Assembly: GCA_963920765.1 (NCBI GenBank)
Contig: OY987244.1
Coordinates: forward strand, 9,984,501 to 10,048,500
Direction: 5' to 3'
DNA from: Ulota crispa
Lineage: Eukaryota > Streptophyta > Bryopsida > Orthotrichales > Orthotrichaceae
Length of the DNA: 64,000 nt
Numbering within the stretch: the stretch's first letter is position 1; each line of letters starts with the position of its first letter. The position numbers and the translations under genes are program-made. Below the pieces are notes generated by a model. That model did no database searches. It had not been told where the DNA came from and saw nothing but the letters and a program-made list of their open reading frames with translations. Of this stretch, positions 47,223 through 59,510 are shown in pieces.

Positions 47223-48215
47223 GTGAGTTTCTGACTATGGCATGTCATGTTATGAAGGCGAGAATTCACCGTAAGCAGTTGCACTGAGCGTAATTAAAGT
47301 ATCATGAGGAATGTCTTTTTTGTGTCAAATGACCTACCAGATACCCAGAAGTAGGACATCGCAATGCTGCTTTTGTTTCTTATGGAAATCTGGAGTAGAC
47401 GACTTAATTTAGAATAGACATTCTGTACAGAGTGTTTTTGGAATGCAGTGGCACTTTGGAACCAAAAGTAACTAAAACATGAATAAGTATTGTTGGAACC
47501 CTAAACCCTATTCAAAAAATATGACAAAACTATTTAAATACAATGCACAAATACTTGGCATTGCCATCAGCAAAAGGTTCCATTTTTAATCTTTGATCCC
47601 TATCAATCAAAAAGGTCAAATAAATTAAAACATGAGGAAAGTATCAACAACAACTATCTTGAAGAGGCACGTCTATAAAGTAGAATGATGCTTTTGTTCA
47701 ATTATGCAAACCCTAATTTTTGGTTGATGTTGTGTTAATTATGGATTCCAAAAATGATTCATGAAAAGCTTCAGGGCCAAGTGTCCTATTGCTCCGTGAA
47801 TCAAAATTGAATACCAAACAACCAAACAAACACGCATTGTTCTATTCAACCAATATGACAAAACACCATCTTTAACGGTTTTCAATCAAAATCTCATCTA
47901 TCGAGTTCTTGATCTCTCTTGTTCTAACCATTTTAGTGTCAATTGAAACGTGACATCATCAAAGCCACAAGGGAACAACAATCATTCATACATACAAAAA
48001 TTTCTATTATACCTCAAAAACTCAATCTTTGATTGGGGCAGAGTTTTAACTTTTTTCATTCCATCATGTTTTTTACATCGTGATTGTGCACTCATTGAAA
48101 GAAATATACCCTAAACCCAGGCAGAACCAAAACAATGAGGAACTTTACTCTTTACATCACATTATAAAAATGCTGTAACTGAGACCTTCATAGGCCTGGA
48201 GGAAGAGGTACAAAC
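47223..48215. other. Non-coding stretch between gene fragments
   Basis: AT-rich, intron-like, no frame of note. Confidence 0.35.
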
Positions 48216-48484
48216 CTGTGCAACAAGCTCCAGATAGCCATCACAAACACCGTACTTCAGCAACTCGTCGTTCACATCCTGGAGTAGAATCGGCCAATTC
48301 TGCACACACAAGCAATTAGATCAAGCATCAAACTCATGCCACCAATAACAAAACATTACAAACTTCGTAATTCTAAACCCGGAAAGGAACATAAACCTAC
48401 AATTTGTGGCTGGAGGATATGGCAAAGCTAAGCAGCCAGATGCTGGCGGTCTTTCAACAAAAACTCGGTAAAGAGCCTCCTCAC
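48216..48484 (-). pseudogene. Two linked exons of an unidentified protein, with an in-frame stop
   Basis: First piece (48484-48401) reads RLFTEFLLKDRQHLAA, then TAG, then LCHILQPQI; the TAG is one C-to-T change from CAG. After a short GT-AG intron (48400-48300) the second piece (48299-48216) has exactly 28 codons, NWPILLQDVNDELLKYGV followed by CDGYLELVAQ, and ends at a GTTTGT donor. The pieces join in phase. I do not recognise the family. Confidence 0.45.
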
Positions 48485-49071
48485 ATGAAAACTTCTTAGA
48501 TTCGAAGCTCCTTGTGATGTTACATTAGAGCACGGAAGACACAAAATTTAAATAAACAGTGAAGTGAAAGAGTCCTATAAATCAACCAGAAAATAAAGAA
48601 AAAAGCTTAGCATGAGATCGCCAACACCGCTGGCATTTCATGCGCCTACATCATCGTCAGCATATGCTGCAGCTCCAACAATAGCACCGTCTCCTACGCA
48701 GAAAACCAACAAAAGCCAATTGTACTTCAACATTCAAAAGCCCGGGTGTGCATACGCTTGAAAACAAGGATATGGGCAGACGTCATACAGCAAGTGTTTA
48801 ATATAGAGGAGTATTAGCAGGCAATCAGAGCAAAAAGATCATCACCATAGCCATGAAATAAGTCCTTGCCAATAAACAGTATGATTGATCAAACGCACAT
48901 CTACTTTATCACGGGGCAAGATAAGAAAGTGTTGGGAAATCTCCTTTCTTGGAGAAACAAATGGGATGTTTGTTTATGACCAATGCTTGGATAAGGGTAC
49001 CACTTTTTTCTATCCCAAAGTGTTGAGCAGACGCTAACCAAGCACCACTGTATGGTGTTTTGTCTGCACAG

Positions 49072-49332
49072 GAGATACCTGTGAGCTTCACTCATATATA
49101 CAATCACTTGCTGGATAGGGTAGTCTCCATGACCGGACCGAACGGACTCATGTTCTCTGTAGAGATGACGGACTATTCACAATCAGACAGAGGAGATAGT
49201 GAGTTCTGGTATTTTCTAAATCATGGCTGGCTTGAATTCGCCAAGGAAAATGGTTTTCAAAGTAGTGACTGCGTCACCTCCAGGCTGAAACGAAACGCAG
49301 GTTTCCACGTCTATGTTTCTTCTCAACTCTAG
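49072..49332 (+). pseudogene. B3 DNA-binding domain exon
   Basis: After the acceptor TGTCTGCACAG the frame reads EIPVSFTHIYNHLLDRVV, then GPNGLMFSVEM, then HGWLEFAKENGFQSSDCV and GFHVYVSSQL, and stops at TAG. The order IP..F, V..GP.G, GW..F, F.V.V matches the plant B3 fold (REM-like), a DNA-binding domain of plant transcription factors. At 87 codons it covers one domain; no other domain or exon is visible nearby, so it may be a last exon or a detached fragment. Confidence 0.55.
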
Positions 49333-49638
49333 GAGAAGACTGTGATCAAAACCCCTCCCCTTTCTCGTAAGTCATCAACTCAATTCTAAAGAAGGACTAT
49401 GAGGTATCTGCGAATGTTCACATTAAATACACTATAGATGGGGATCATTAAACTTCAAAACTTTTAGAATACGTTCTGATTAATGAAGATTGTTACTTAG
49501 ATATGAGATGATTGTCATCTTTTATTCTCAGATGCACATTGAGATTTATCTAGTATCAAGAATCAGATTGAGCTGCTTCATAATAGCATTAGCCCATTCA
49601 GTTGAAAAAACCTGGCCACCACTTGTTTGAATGTGCAG

Positions 49639-49812
49639 GTTATATTCTTCATGGATCCTCTTGACGAGTACTTGTTGCAAAACTTGACGGAATATGAAGA
49701 TAAGAAGCTGCAAGATGCCTCCAAAGATAATTTGAAGACAAGTGGTAAAGAGAGCAGGGCTAAAACGAAGGAACTCGCAAAAGCATACAAGAAGCTCACC
49801 AGATGGTGGACA
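49639..49812 (+). pseudogene. Exon fragment of organellar HSP90
   Basis: After the acceptor GAATGTGCAG the frame reads VIFFMDPLDEYLLQNL, then EYEDKKLQDASKDNLK and KKLTRWW, the middle-domain segment of HSP90, closest to plastid/mitochondrial forms as I recall them. Beyond TRWW the correct frame is lost and regained one base off (NNLESIK), which suggests a small indel. No upstream ATPase-domain exon or downstream dimerisation exon is evident. Confidence 0.65.
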
Positions 49813-50504
49813 ATAATCTTGAATCCATTAAGGTTACCTTCTTCGATGTCGCAACCTCGAACTGGAAAAAAATCAGAAAGAAACTCCTCACTCGATCGAA
49901 TTGCGCCGTGAAACTCAGGATCAACACCAAAAAAAACTTCAAGCCGACGGAGTCGGTCGAAAATGCTTTTGAAACCTCCACTATCTCACACCGGTATTGC
50001 TCTCATACCTCAACAACGCATCAGTAGGTAATCAGAGCAAAATGATTGAGCATGCAACGAAGATAAAACTATGATGTGCAGCAATCGGGCGGGACGATGC
50101 CAGGCAAAGAAATGTGGCATGGTGATTGAAAGAGCTGGCATGCTCTATCCCAAAACAAAACAATCGATTTCAAGAATGCAAAATGGAAAAAAGCTGTTAG
50201 GGCGGGTGGCGGCAGCAGCCATAAACCAAAGCGACGGGTCCGGAGTTGGGCCCAGAGCCGGACTACTGCGGGCAGGGTTTTTTTTCTGGTTTTCCCACCA
50301 ATGCTTAGGCGGCATTTTTCGAAAATGGTCTGTAGCTTGCTAGTCCATCCGAATTTTGCTGGTTCCATCAGTTTTTTGGTTGGAGTTGAAGGTGGCCCCG
50401 ATGCATGGATTTTTGGAGCATCATGGGATTTTTTTTGGAGGTAAATAATTTTCATTGGTCATTTTTTGAAAACATCCAAATAATCATTGCCATTACTTAA
50501 GTAT
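49813..50504. other. Flank of the gene-fragment block
   Basis: 50060-50400 is GC-richer than its surroundings, with long but unconvincing frames on both strands. No family recognised. Confidence 0.3.
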
Positions 50505-51089
50505 TACTCCCTCTCTCCCAATATAAAGCTCCAAATTAGGCATAGTTCTTGTCTCACTAAAAAGTTCCCTTTTGCTAATTTCAAGTGTTGAGAGAGCGTT
50601 TGTCATGTTCAATGATCTCCTAGGGACAAGTTAAGCAATTAGATAGCATTCCTCTCTTAACAAGCTTGGCCTTGCCCATATGAGGTACCATTGTTGTAAC
50701 TAATCTTTAAATCATCAATAATGAGGAGCTAGCAACATGTACATAGATGGTACTTTCTGCATGGAATTTGGGTGCCCAAACAGCAACATCAAAGTTGGAA
50801 ATTTTACATACGTTTGGTAGATGGTGTATTGATTTTGGAATGCGTGTGTCATTAGTACAAAGACTAAAATAATGAGGAGCCAGCAGCGTTCACAAACTAT
50901 GTATAAATATGGTACTTTTTGCATGAAATTTGGGTGTCTAAACGGCAACATAAACACTTGAGATTTTGCTGATATTTGGTAGGTGGAATAGTGATTCTAG
51001 AATGGATTTGTCACTACCATAATGACTAAAATCCAATTAATTCCTTATGGAGAAATTTTTGGGAGCTTTATAATGGGGCAGAGGGAGTA
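50505..51089. mobile_element. Stowaway-like MITE, copy 2
   Basis: TA-CTCCCTCTCTCCC at the left and GGGGCAGAGGGAG-TA at the right: matching inverted ends with a TA duplication. 585 bases, longer than the copy at 21667 because of an internal duplication (the AATGAGGAGC... segment occurs twice). Confidence 0.8.
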
Positions 51090-51464
51090 TATTGGATTGG
51101 ATTAGGCAACACCTCAAAAAAATTAAAATGCTCAAATACTTTTAAAATGATGGCATTAATTTGCAATTTGATAAGGATTTAATGAAAGCCTAAGCTACAA
51201 TGCAATTTTCATTATTGCAATCTGGCATTTTTTTAATTTTTTTCCCTTTTTTTTCCTATAGGCTTGTAGCTAGCTTTTTTTAAGGCTATTAGACATTAAA
51301 TTGCCAAAAAAAAACACTGATGAGGGATGTTCCTGTACTTGTATTGTAACGTTCAGTAGTTGGTTTTTTTTTTTAAATATAGCCAGTTGACAATAAACTA
51401 AATGTTAGTTCTCCGTGAGCCTTGCTATGAACATTAAAATTACTCAGAAATACTTTAATTTATT

Positions 51465-51810
51465 GGAAAATTGAATGGATGTTCTTGAATTTTGAGATAT
51501 TTGTACAAACGCCCCTAGGTTTTCAAAAAATTGCAAACATATTCTTGACATAATTTTAAAATTGTGGAAATATCCTTCTTTGCACTTATCAAGGTGCATG
51601 TCGCCTACTTTTGGAAATGACTTGTGCTGTGAACCTTTCAATTTCCTATTACATGACATTTACATTTGATAAATTTACATTTGATAAATGTGGAGAAGAG
51701 TATTCTTGGAACTATGAAAGCATGTGAAAGACATATATGTAATCTCCCAAAAACAAGGACATGTGTACAAATATTGCAAAATCCAATGGTATTCATCAAA
51801 TTTTTTTTAG
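51465..51810. mobile_element. Decayed foldback MITE
   Basis: Arms resemble the 22275 family (GATATTTGTACAAACGCCCC at left, ATGTGTACAAATATTGCAAA at right) but with many differences. Confidence 0.5.
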
Positions 51811-52723
51811 GTTTCATAATCCTGAAGGTAGTGTTATGGTGATTGTTCTTCTACTATTCTTTTTCCAATTATTCTTGTAAAAGGGATTTAAGAATAAGGA
51901 TATAAGTTTTACAAATAAGGCCATAATTTGAGTGTAATTACAATCAAGAACACATTCAGAACACAACTAATGTATATGTTTCAATGATCAAGGGAATTGG
52001 TTGTTGATACAAAATTGGCCTATTGAAATGGCAAAAAATTGATTGAAACCTGCAACTATTAGGTACAATACCAATCACATTTTTTCCAAGATGTGTAATT
52101 ATAGCACAATACAAGATAAAGGAAATTTATGATGCATGCCCATGAAAAATAGGTTGAAAATGAAAAAGGCTAGATTTTAGTTGGCTAAGCTCAAAATCTC
52201 CTCCAAGTCTTGATGTACTCACTACTTGCTATTGATAGCCAACTACTTTGTCAATTGTAAACCACTCATTGCATGTCCAACCACTAATACTCTAAGGAAC
52301 CCCTCACTTGCTCACATATATGGACGTTGTGTTTGTCCTTGCCATGCTTTTTGCAATGCACATGTTCCTCCATTGTGGATTTTTAACATTTCTGAAAGCA
52401 AACGTGGTTTGTTTAGAATGATGAATAAATAATAATGGAGGTGTCTTTGTGTGTAGTTACTTTTGAATTATGCCCTTGTTTGTAACAACTCTCTGGCTTA
52501 TTTGGAAATTCTCCTTTTTTGTAGATTTTTTTGTGCTCTTATCATCTTTTTTGTTAATGAAAATAAACATTTTTATTATCATTGTTGATATGGTACATTC
52601 CATATGGAGTAAAGAAAACATTCTCATGGCTTTTGATCAAGATAACTCCTAGCTTTTAACATCCACTAGAATTTAATCCCTTGGATAGTGATCTTCTGTT
52701 TTTTTGTAACACAACCTGATTAA
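51811..52723. other. Non-coding stretch
   Basis: Nothing recognised. Confidence 0.35.
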
Positions 52724-53037
52724 AGGTCGCCACACCCATAACCGTCACTGTACCCATAACCATCACCTCTAAAATGTTGGAAAATTTGTGAAATTAAATA
52801 GATGTAATTATAAGGATGTACAACATGTGAACATGTAACACTAGTGTTGGTTATGGGTGTAATGGCAGTTTGCTCTTTAAAAATTCACAACTTATTTTCA
52901 GAGTATCCAAATAATACATTCAAAAGTGCAAACTCATTATTTTTCTGTTGCCAATAAGATCCTATAATTTGCTAGACGTTTACTAATAATCATCATGTTC
53001 AAAACCCTTAGTTTGACGGTTATGGGTGTGGCTACCT
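52724..53037. mobile_element. 314-bp MITE, relative of 14871
   Basis: Collinear with 14871-15180, including AAGGATGTACAACATG and TTTGCTCTTTAAAAATTCAC. Ends AGGTCGCCACACCCATAACC and GGTTATGGGTGTGGCTACCT. Confidence 0.72.
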
Positions 53038-53929
53038 AAGATGTGAAGTTAAACTTTTCATGAAAAGTGCGTTAAGATTAACCCAACAAAAGTCACCTCG
53101 TAAGGATGGATTTTCCACGTGTTTTTTGTACAGACCAACCAAAATTTGCTTTCACTCCATAGACAAACGCCCCTCTCAAAAAATTTGATTAGTAAAGGAA
53201 ATTCTGTATAAAATCTTGAACAAATGGACACTTCATTTACATTGCATCTTCTGAAAAGACAATAAAGGCGGTGATCCATGTAGTACAAATTTAAAATAGG
53301 TAAGATTCACCTAATTGGTAAGATGATGGTAAGACTTCTTTTTTTTGGTTGATAAGGAACATTAATTCAGTTTGACTAACTGAAATTTCTAAATTTTATG
53401 GATTTTTAGTTAAGGAAAAACTCCGAAATTCGATACTGACTGGATCTAAGTGGATCAAGGCATTTAAAGCCTTCAATCTGATCACAATATCGCTGAGGCT
53501 TTCCACGAGTATGAATAACATGTCCATTTGCCCTACTATATATAAAACTTGTTCCATATCTTATGTTCCTAGCTTCAGTGCTTGAAATTTCTTTAAAAAA
53601 TTACCAAGCATGAATATATTGTAGAATTCCGAATAGCATATAAGTCAGAGATTTCATAATCATATTTTCTCCTCGAGCTCTTAAAATACCAGAATCGCCC
53701 CATCGTCCCTTTCGTTGTAAACATTTACGTTGCAACAATAAAATGCAATAAACCCTTCACTTGTGTTTATAGAATAGAATCTAGGACACAAATTTGAATT
53801 TGAAGACTTTGGCTTCATTAATTCCCTTCAATATTTGAAGAATTCATTTGTAGGCTTGATTGCAAAACCTCATGACCTCAAATGGTTTGATAATTCTCAA
53901 AGAGTATGACATAGGTCTTCTCAAGTCAA
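53038..53929. other. Non-coding stretch
   Basis: Nothing recognised. Confidence 0.35.
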
Positions 53930-54582
53930 ATAACCCCTAAATGCCCAAGGCCTTTTCTAAGCTTCTACGAATTTTCTCTAAATTGAACAAAAAATCAACA
54001 TTTTGATAAGTTGTATCAATTTTTTAAAAATTGTAACTGTACAATTTCAACTTAGATATGTTAGACATCACATAGGAAAAGAAAACTTAACAATATCACT
54101 TATGGATTGAAATATTATAACATTTGATCAAGAGCATGTTAAAAATGTGATAGTAATTTGAAGTCTTTCAATCATCTTTTCACATGTCAAATCTAAAATG
54201 TTGGTCACCAAAAAATATCAGGTTAAAGGACATAACATACATAACTCCAATCCATTTACGGTATTCTAAATACTCTTTTACAATTTCTTAAAATGAATTT
54301 CTAATGTGAATTTTTCTCCAAGATCTAGTGTATTTGAGGCTCATTTTCATGTGCTCTCTACACTAAAAAGCTCAAGATTGCAATGGACACCCTTGCACAA
54401 AATCTTGAATAGAAAATTCACAATCAATAATTTTCAAAATCGGATTTTTGATACTAAAAATAGACTTAAAAAAGAATAATTTTAAAATACTAGTTACTAA
54501 AAATAGCAACTTAGTTAGGTTTTATTAAACTTCAAAATATTGTCGGCACCAAAATGTGTTGCCTTGGGCATTTAGGGGTTAA
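53930..54582 (+). mobile_element. TTAA-flanked non-autonomous element, family B, full length
   Basis: 653 bases, almost the same length as the copy at 11443. Left end ATAACCCCTAAATGCCCAAG (first base of TTAA mutated), right end CTTGGGCATTTAGGGGTTAA. The best-preserved termini of family B. Confidence 0.8.
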
Positions 54583-54934
54583 AAGTGAAGGGATAAGATT
54601 AGGTGTCCAAAATCCAGTTACAAATGAAAAGATAACATATAGAAAAAATCGTATTTGACACATCTTCGACTATGTGAAAAAAATGTTTCAAAATGTTTTT
54701 GTACATAGAACCGTGTACATAATCAACTCAAAGGAATGTACATAAATAAAAGCATCAGCATGTAAATTGTTTAAAAAAATAAATCAAGTACAAATATAAC
54801 TTGAAAACTAAAAATGTCAGTTTCACACATAATACTACTGTGACAAATGGAAGGTTCAAGTGATTCATATTGGATCCATAGATTTGATTGAGATGCGTCA
54901 TAAATCCTATTTCTTATTGAAAACTTTGTGATTA

Positions 54935-55385
54935 CCTCTTCCATTTCAACCCCGACCTCTTCCACTCCCAGGTTGTCTTGTTCCAGGGAATGTTAACCTA
55001 GGACATCAATTGAAATCTTTGGTTCGGAATTTGGTTTGGAATTTGGTTTGGTTTTTGGGCAAGGCTCTCTAAAAATTTTGGGATCTGCCCAAAAGTTGAT
55101 TTTTACACCATGGATGTGCAACGTGACGCCCTAGGAAGTTGTTCAAATTTGAAGCACCTTGAGGTAAACCAAAATTGACACCTAAATCCTTGTATTCCTA
55201 GTATTGAATGTTCAATAGGTTTCTGTTGACGTTTCACAAGTTTCCATCACCATGCTATAGGTTTACGTTGCCATGCCATGGGTTTTTGTAGCCATCCCAT
55301 GGGTTGCCACCACCTTTGTCTAGGCTTAGATTGTCCTGGAGGAGGTTGACGTCAACGTTGTTGAACGAGGTTAGGGTGCATTTAG
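54935..55385. repeat. Dispersed repeat, copy 2
   Basis: Matches 44160-44770 over its ends, for example GGGTTGCCACCACCTTTGTC and GACGTCAACGTTGTTG. Confidence 0.6.
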
Positions 55386-55463
55386 TATTCCATACATAGC
55401 TTCATTTCAGTATCCTCGATTGGTTCAATAGCCAAAGTGCTCTCCCCATCCTGTAGGTATTAT

Positions 55464-56529
55464 TATCCCCTCAAGGCCCAAGGGGACCAAAACTGTTTCT
55501 CTTTGTTTGTAATTTGGGATGCCTAAATTTTCTTCATAATTAATTATAATGATTTTTTTTTTTAAATTTCTTGTTGAAGTCTTGTGTTAGTATCAAAAAT
55601 CTGAGTTTGAAAATGACTAATTATGATTTTTTTTATTTAAGATTTTGTGCAAGGGTGTCCATTGCAAATCTTCACTTTTTAGTGTTGAGAGCTCTTGGAA
55701 ATGAGCCTAAAGTACACTAGAATTTGGGGAAACAATCACATTAGAAACTTAATTTAAAAAGTTTAGTGTAGATTTTAAGAAGCTGTAAACTGATTAGGGT
55801 TGAACATGTTGTATTTTACATACTCATATTTTTTTGGTATCTTCAATTTTAGATTTGAGATGTGACAAGAGGATTGAAAGACTTCAAATCACTTTCACAA
55901 TTTTAACACCCTCTTGATCATATGTTATAATCTTTTAATCCATACATGATATTGTTGTGTTTTCTTTTCCTATGTGATCTCAAACATATATAGTTTGAAT
56001 TTATACGGTTGCAATTTAAAAAGGAATAGACTAGAGAGACACCCCTCAGTGCTAGGGAGACACCCCCTATAGCCCAACCTATTAAATTTGGGATTATTGT
56101 TACATCAAAATAAGAAATAAAATCAAAATAATATTTTAGCGCAGATCTGCATTTGCAAGCATTGTAAAATGCAACAAATATGTCTCATTTGTGACATGGT
56201 CAAGAGTTAAACATACCAACAAAAGGAATGACTATTTTAAACTCTTGACCATGTCACAAATGAGACATATTTGTTGCATGTTTGCAAAAGCTTGCATATG
56301 CAAATGCGCTAAAATATTTTTTTGATTTTATTTCTTATTTCAACATAAAAATAATCTCAAATTTAATAGGTTGGGCTATAGGGGGTGTCTCCCTAGCAAT
56401 TGGGGGGTGTCTCCCTAGTCCGTCTTTTAAAAAAAAAAAAAGATGCAACTTATCAAAATGTTGACAATTTGTTCATCCAAGAACAGATTTTGAGATACTC
56501 AGGAAAGTGTATGGGCCTTGAGGGGTTAA
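55464..56529 (-). mobile_element. TTAA element, family B, inverted, with nested foldback
   Basis: 1,066 bases from TTATCCCCTCAAGGCCCAAG to CCTTGAGGGGTTAA. Subtracting the foldback at 56024-56427 leaves about 660 bases, the family B length. The interior is the reverse complement of 11443 and 53930. Confidence 0.75.
56024..56427. mobile_element. Foldback element nested in family B
   Basis: About 400 bases with arms of about 150. Left GACTAGAGAGACACCCC and AGGGAGACACCCCCTATAGC, right the complements. The arms also share a long ATGAGACATATTTGTTGCAT segment and its complement near the centre. Confidence 0.85.
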
Positions 56530-56654
56530 CCCCTAAACCACAAATGTTTGTTTAGTAGTTAGTTGAAAGTTTGAGTAGGTTCCTATGAAGTCAATTTTTG
56601 GCGGATGTTTTTGAAATTTGAAAACAAGGTGCACACAATGAATATCTTTGCGTG

Positions 56655-56703
<49 letters not shown>

Positions 56704-57531
56704 CAATTGGATGTCCAAGTAAAAAGCTTTGTTGCCCAAAAAATTTGGGCACCTTGGGCAGTTTGGGCACCGTGGGCAATTTGGGCATCTTTGGAGAATC
56801 GTATGCTAAAACTCTCATCAACTTTTGAAACTTGGCGTGTATGTAACTAATAAAATATGGTATGCAATTGTCAAAAAATAATAATTTGAGCTCACAAATC
56901 ACAATCTAAGAGGACTCAAACTTTGTTAACTATGTCCATGTGGTTTGAAGAAAAAAAACATATCTTCTAATTTCAAGTCCTATTATCTTGCATTCCATAA
57001 ATTCAAAGTTCTTGAAAACAAATTCACATATTTCAAATGTTTACCTCTAACTTTGTCATGTTCAAATTTCAAATAAAAGACTTCCTCATTGCACAAGAAA
57101 TCATGAAAAAATGACTAGTGCATTGCCAACTCATTGAACCTCCTTGCATTGCTGAATGATTTAGAATGAGCTAAATTCTATATTTGCTTTTGAAAATTTT
57201 CATGAATGAACCTAACATCATACACTTATGAATGGTCAAAAATCTTGTTTTTGTGTAGAGCAATAATTTTACTTTAGAAAGACTCAAAGTCTCTTGATCT
57301 TGATTTGCAAGAATGAAAAAAAGTAGTTTTTCTCAATTCAAATGTTATAACCTTACATTTACGCTGTCAAATGGGCTGAATTTTTTTGCACACATTACCT
57401 TACTTGTATATTACACTTTCATTTGATTGAAACTCAAAAAAAGGTTTTTATTATGCATTTTAAAAAATCATCAGAAATAAAAGTTTAGGTCTTATTTTTC
57501 TCTGCAACACCCTTCGGGTTTTAGGGGTTAA
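56526..57531 (+). mobile_element. TTAA-flanked non-autonomous element, family E
   Basis: 1,006 bases, left end TTAACCCCTAAACCACAAAT, right end GGGTTTTAGGGGTTAA. Its left TTAA is the right TTAA of the preceding family B element. It contains a run of 46 A at 56655-56700. Confidence 0.65.
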
Positions 57532-58649
57532 TCAGGCGTTTACTTAAACTAATACAAATGATAATGATATTAATGCTCTAATATTCATAATGTCTATATG
57601 CACTATACATGGCCGTACAGGGAAGAGTTTTTTCTTGAAAGAAGCTAACTATGTACAGTACCCGAAAGAGAAAGAGTACATAACACCTTTTTATGGCATC
57701 CAAAGAAGTATGTATAGCTCATGTATAACAAAGAATACGAGTGACATTTCATTCTCACATTTTTAATATGCGGTTCTCATGCAATCTTGACCAAGCATAT
57801 CAAATTTCAGTTACCAAAACCCAAAATCCTATTTTTGGTAAATGGTTTTGTATCAAAATCATGGTTTTACAAGAATGTTGATTAATATAGAGTGGTGATG
57901 AATTTTTGAGATTTGATTGCATGGATATGTAGGAGACATCCATACACACATCTTCCTTTTAAACAAACATTTCCAAAAAAACTCAAAATTCCTTTTGTAG
58001 AAATTTTAATGTTAGGGTGATCATGACCAAATTTAGTAAAATTCATATTTCTTCATGGAAATTAGTTTTGGCAAAAAAAACATATCATCATGTTTAAAGT
58101 TCCAAACTTAATCACAATGTACGAGTCAAATTACAAAAACTAATTTCCATGAAGAAATATGAATTTTACTAAGTTTGGTCACGGTCACCCTGACATTAAA
58201 ATCTCTATAGAAGGAACTTTGAATTTTTTTGGAAATGTTTTTGTGAAAGGAAGATGTGCATATGGATGTCTCCTACATATCCATGCAATCAAATCTCAAA
58301 AATTCATCACCACTATTTATCAAGGTTGCTAAACTGTGAGTGGGGAGCAATGAGCGATGAGCGTTGAGCAATGAGTGTTGAGCAATGGGCAAACTTTTCA
58401 TGAAATTTTGAAATTTGAAATCATATTTTAAGGAGTTTCACATAATTGTAAGTAGACAAAAGTGATCACTATATGAATAAAAAAAAAGGATGATGATTGA
58501 AGTTCATCCATTGAAACAAACAAATGAAAAAACATATTGGATGAATGAAAACTAAAATGGATGAATGTAAATGAAAAGAGGACAACAAATATGATAACAA
58601 CCCATTTAAAAAGATAAATCACAAATACAAATCAAGGCAACAAATTTTG

Positions 58650-59510
58650 TTTTTGTGTTCTAGGATCCTCCTCAAAATTTGGAGCCCCAACTTTGGTGGT
58701 TTTGGATGTTGTAGAGGCCTCCTCGGAATCCGAGGAGCATTTCTAAAAATAGGTTTTTTTCTTTTTTTGGATTTTCATTTTTTTGTGTTCTAGGACCCTC
58801 CTCAAAATTTGGAGCCCCAACTTTGGTGGTTTTAGATGTTGTAGAGGCCTTCTTGGAATCTGAGGAGTACTTTACAACATCCAAAATCACCAAAAGTGAG
58901 CCTCCAAATTCCGAGGAGGTCCACAAAGCACTTTACAACATCCATAACCACAAAAATTGGGCCTTTAGATTCCAAGGAGGGTCCTAGGACACAAAAATAT
59001 TATCCAAAAAAAAAATCTATTTTTAGAGAGCCTCCTTGGATTCCAAGGAGGCTTTTACAACATCCAAAACCACCAAAGTCAAGCCTCCAAATTTCAAGGA
59101 GGGTCCTAGAACACAAAAAAGTTATCCAAAAAAAAAAAAAAAAAAAAAAAAAATCTATTTTTTGAAGGCCTCCTCGGATTCCGATGAGGCCTCTACAACA
59201 TCCTAAACCACCAAAATTGGGCCTCTAGATTTTGAGGAGGGTCCTAGAACACAAAAAATTAATCATATATATATATGGATAGATATATATATATAGATAT
59301 ATAGATATAGATATATATATATATATATATATATAGATATATATATATATATATATATATATATCTATATATCTATATATATCTATATATATCTATTTTT
59401 AGAAAGCCTCCTCAGATTCCAAAGAGACTTTTACAACGTCCAAAACCACCAAAATTGGGCCTCCAGATTCCGAGGAGGGTCCTAGAACACAAAAAAGTAA
59501 TCCTTAAAAA
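58650..59510. repeat. Repeat units in both orientations inside the hAT-like element
   Basis: Two units read CTAGGACCCTCCTCAAAATT...TGTTGTAGAGGCC and about five read the complement (TACAACATCC...GAGGGTCCTAG). The units around 58650-58870 and those after 58870 face each other. Confidence 0.8.
59260..59397. repeat. TA/GATA microsatellite
   Basis: Long run of ATATAT with interspersed GATA and CTAT. Confidence 0.95.

Noticed and set aside
50069-50455. 128-codon frame on the - strand
   Set aside because: Overlaps a + strand frame of 90 codons; neither shows a family signature, and base composition alone can keep stops away.
56533-56902. Phenylalanine-rich proteins on the - strand
   Set aside because: Produced by reading through the 46-base A run.
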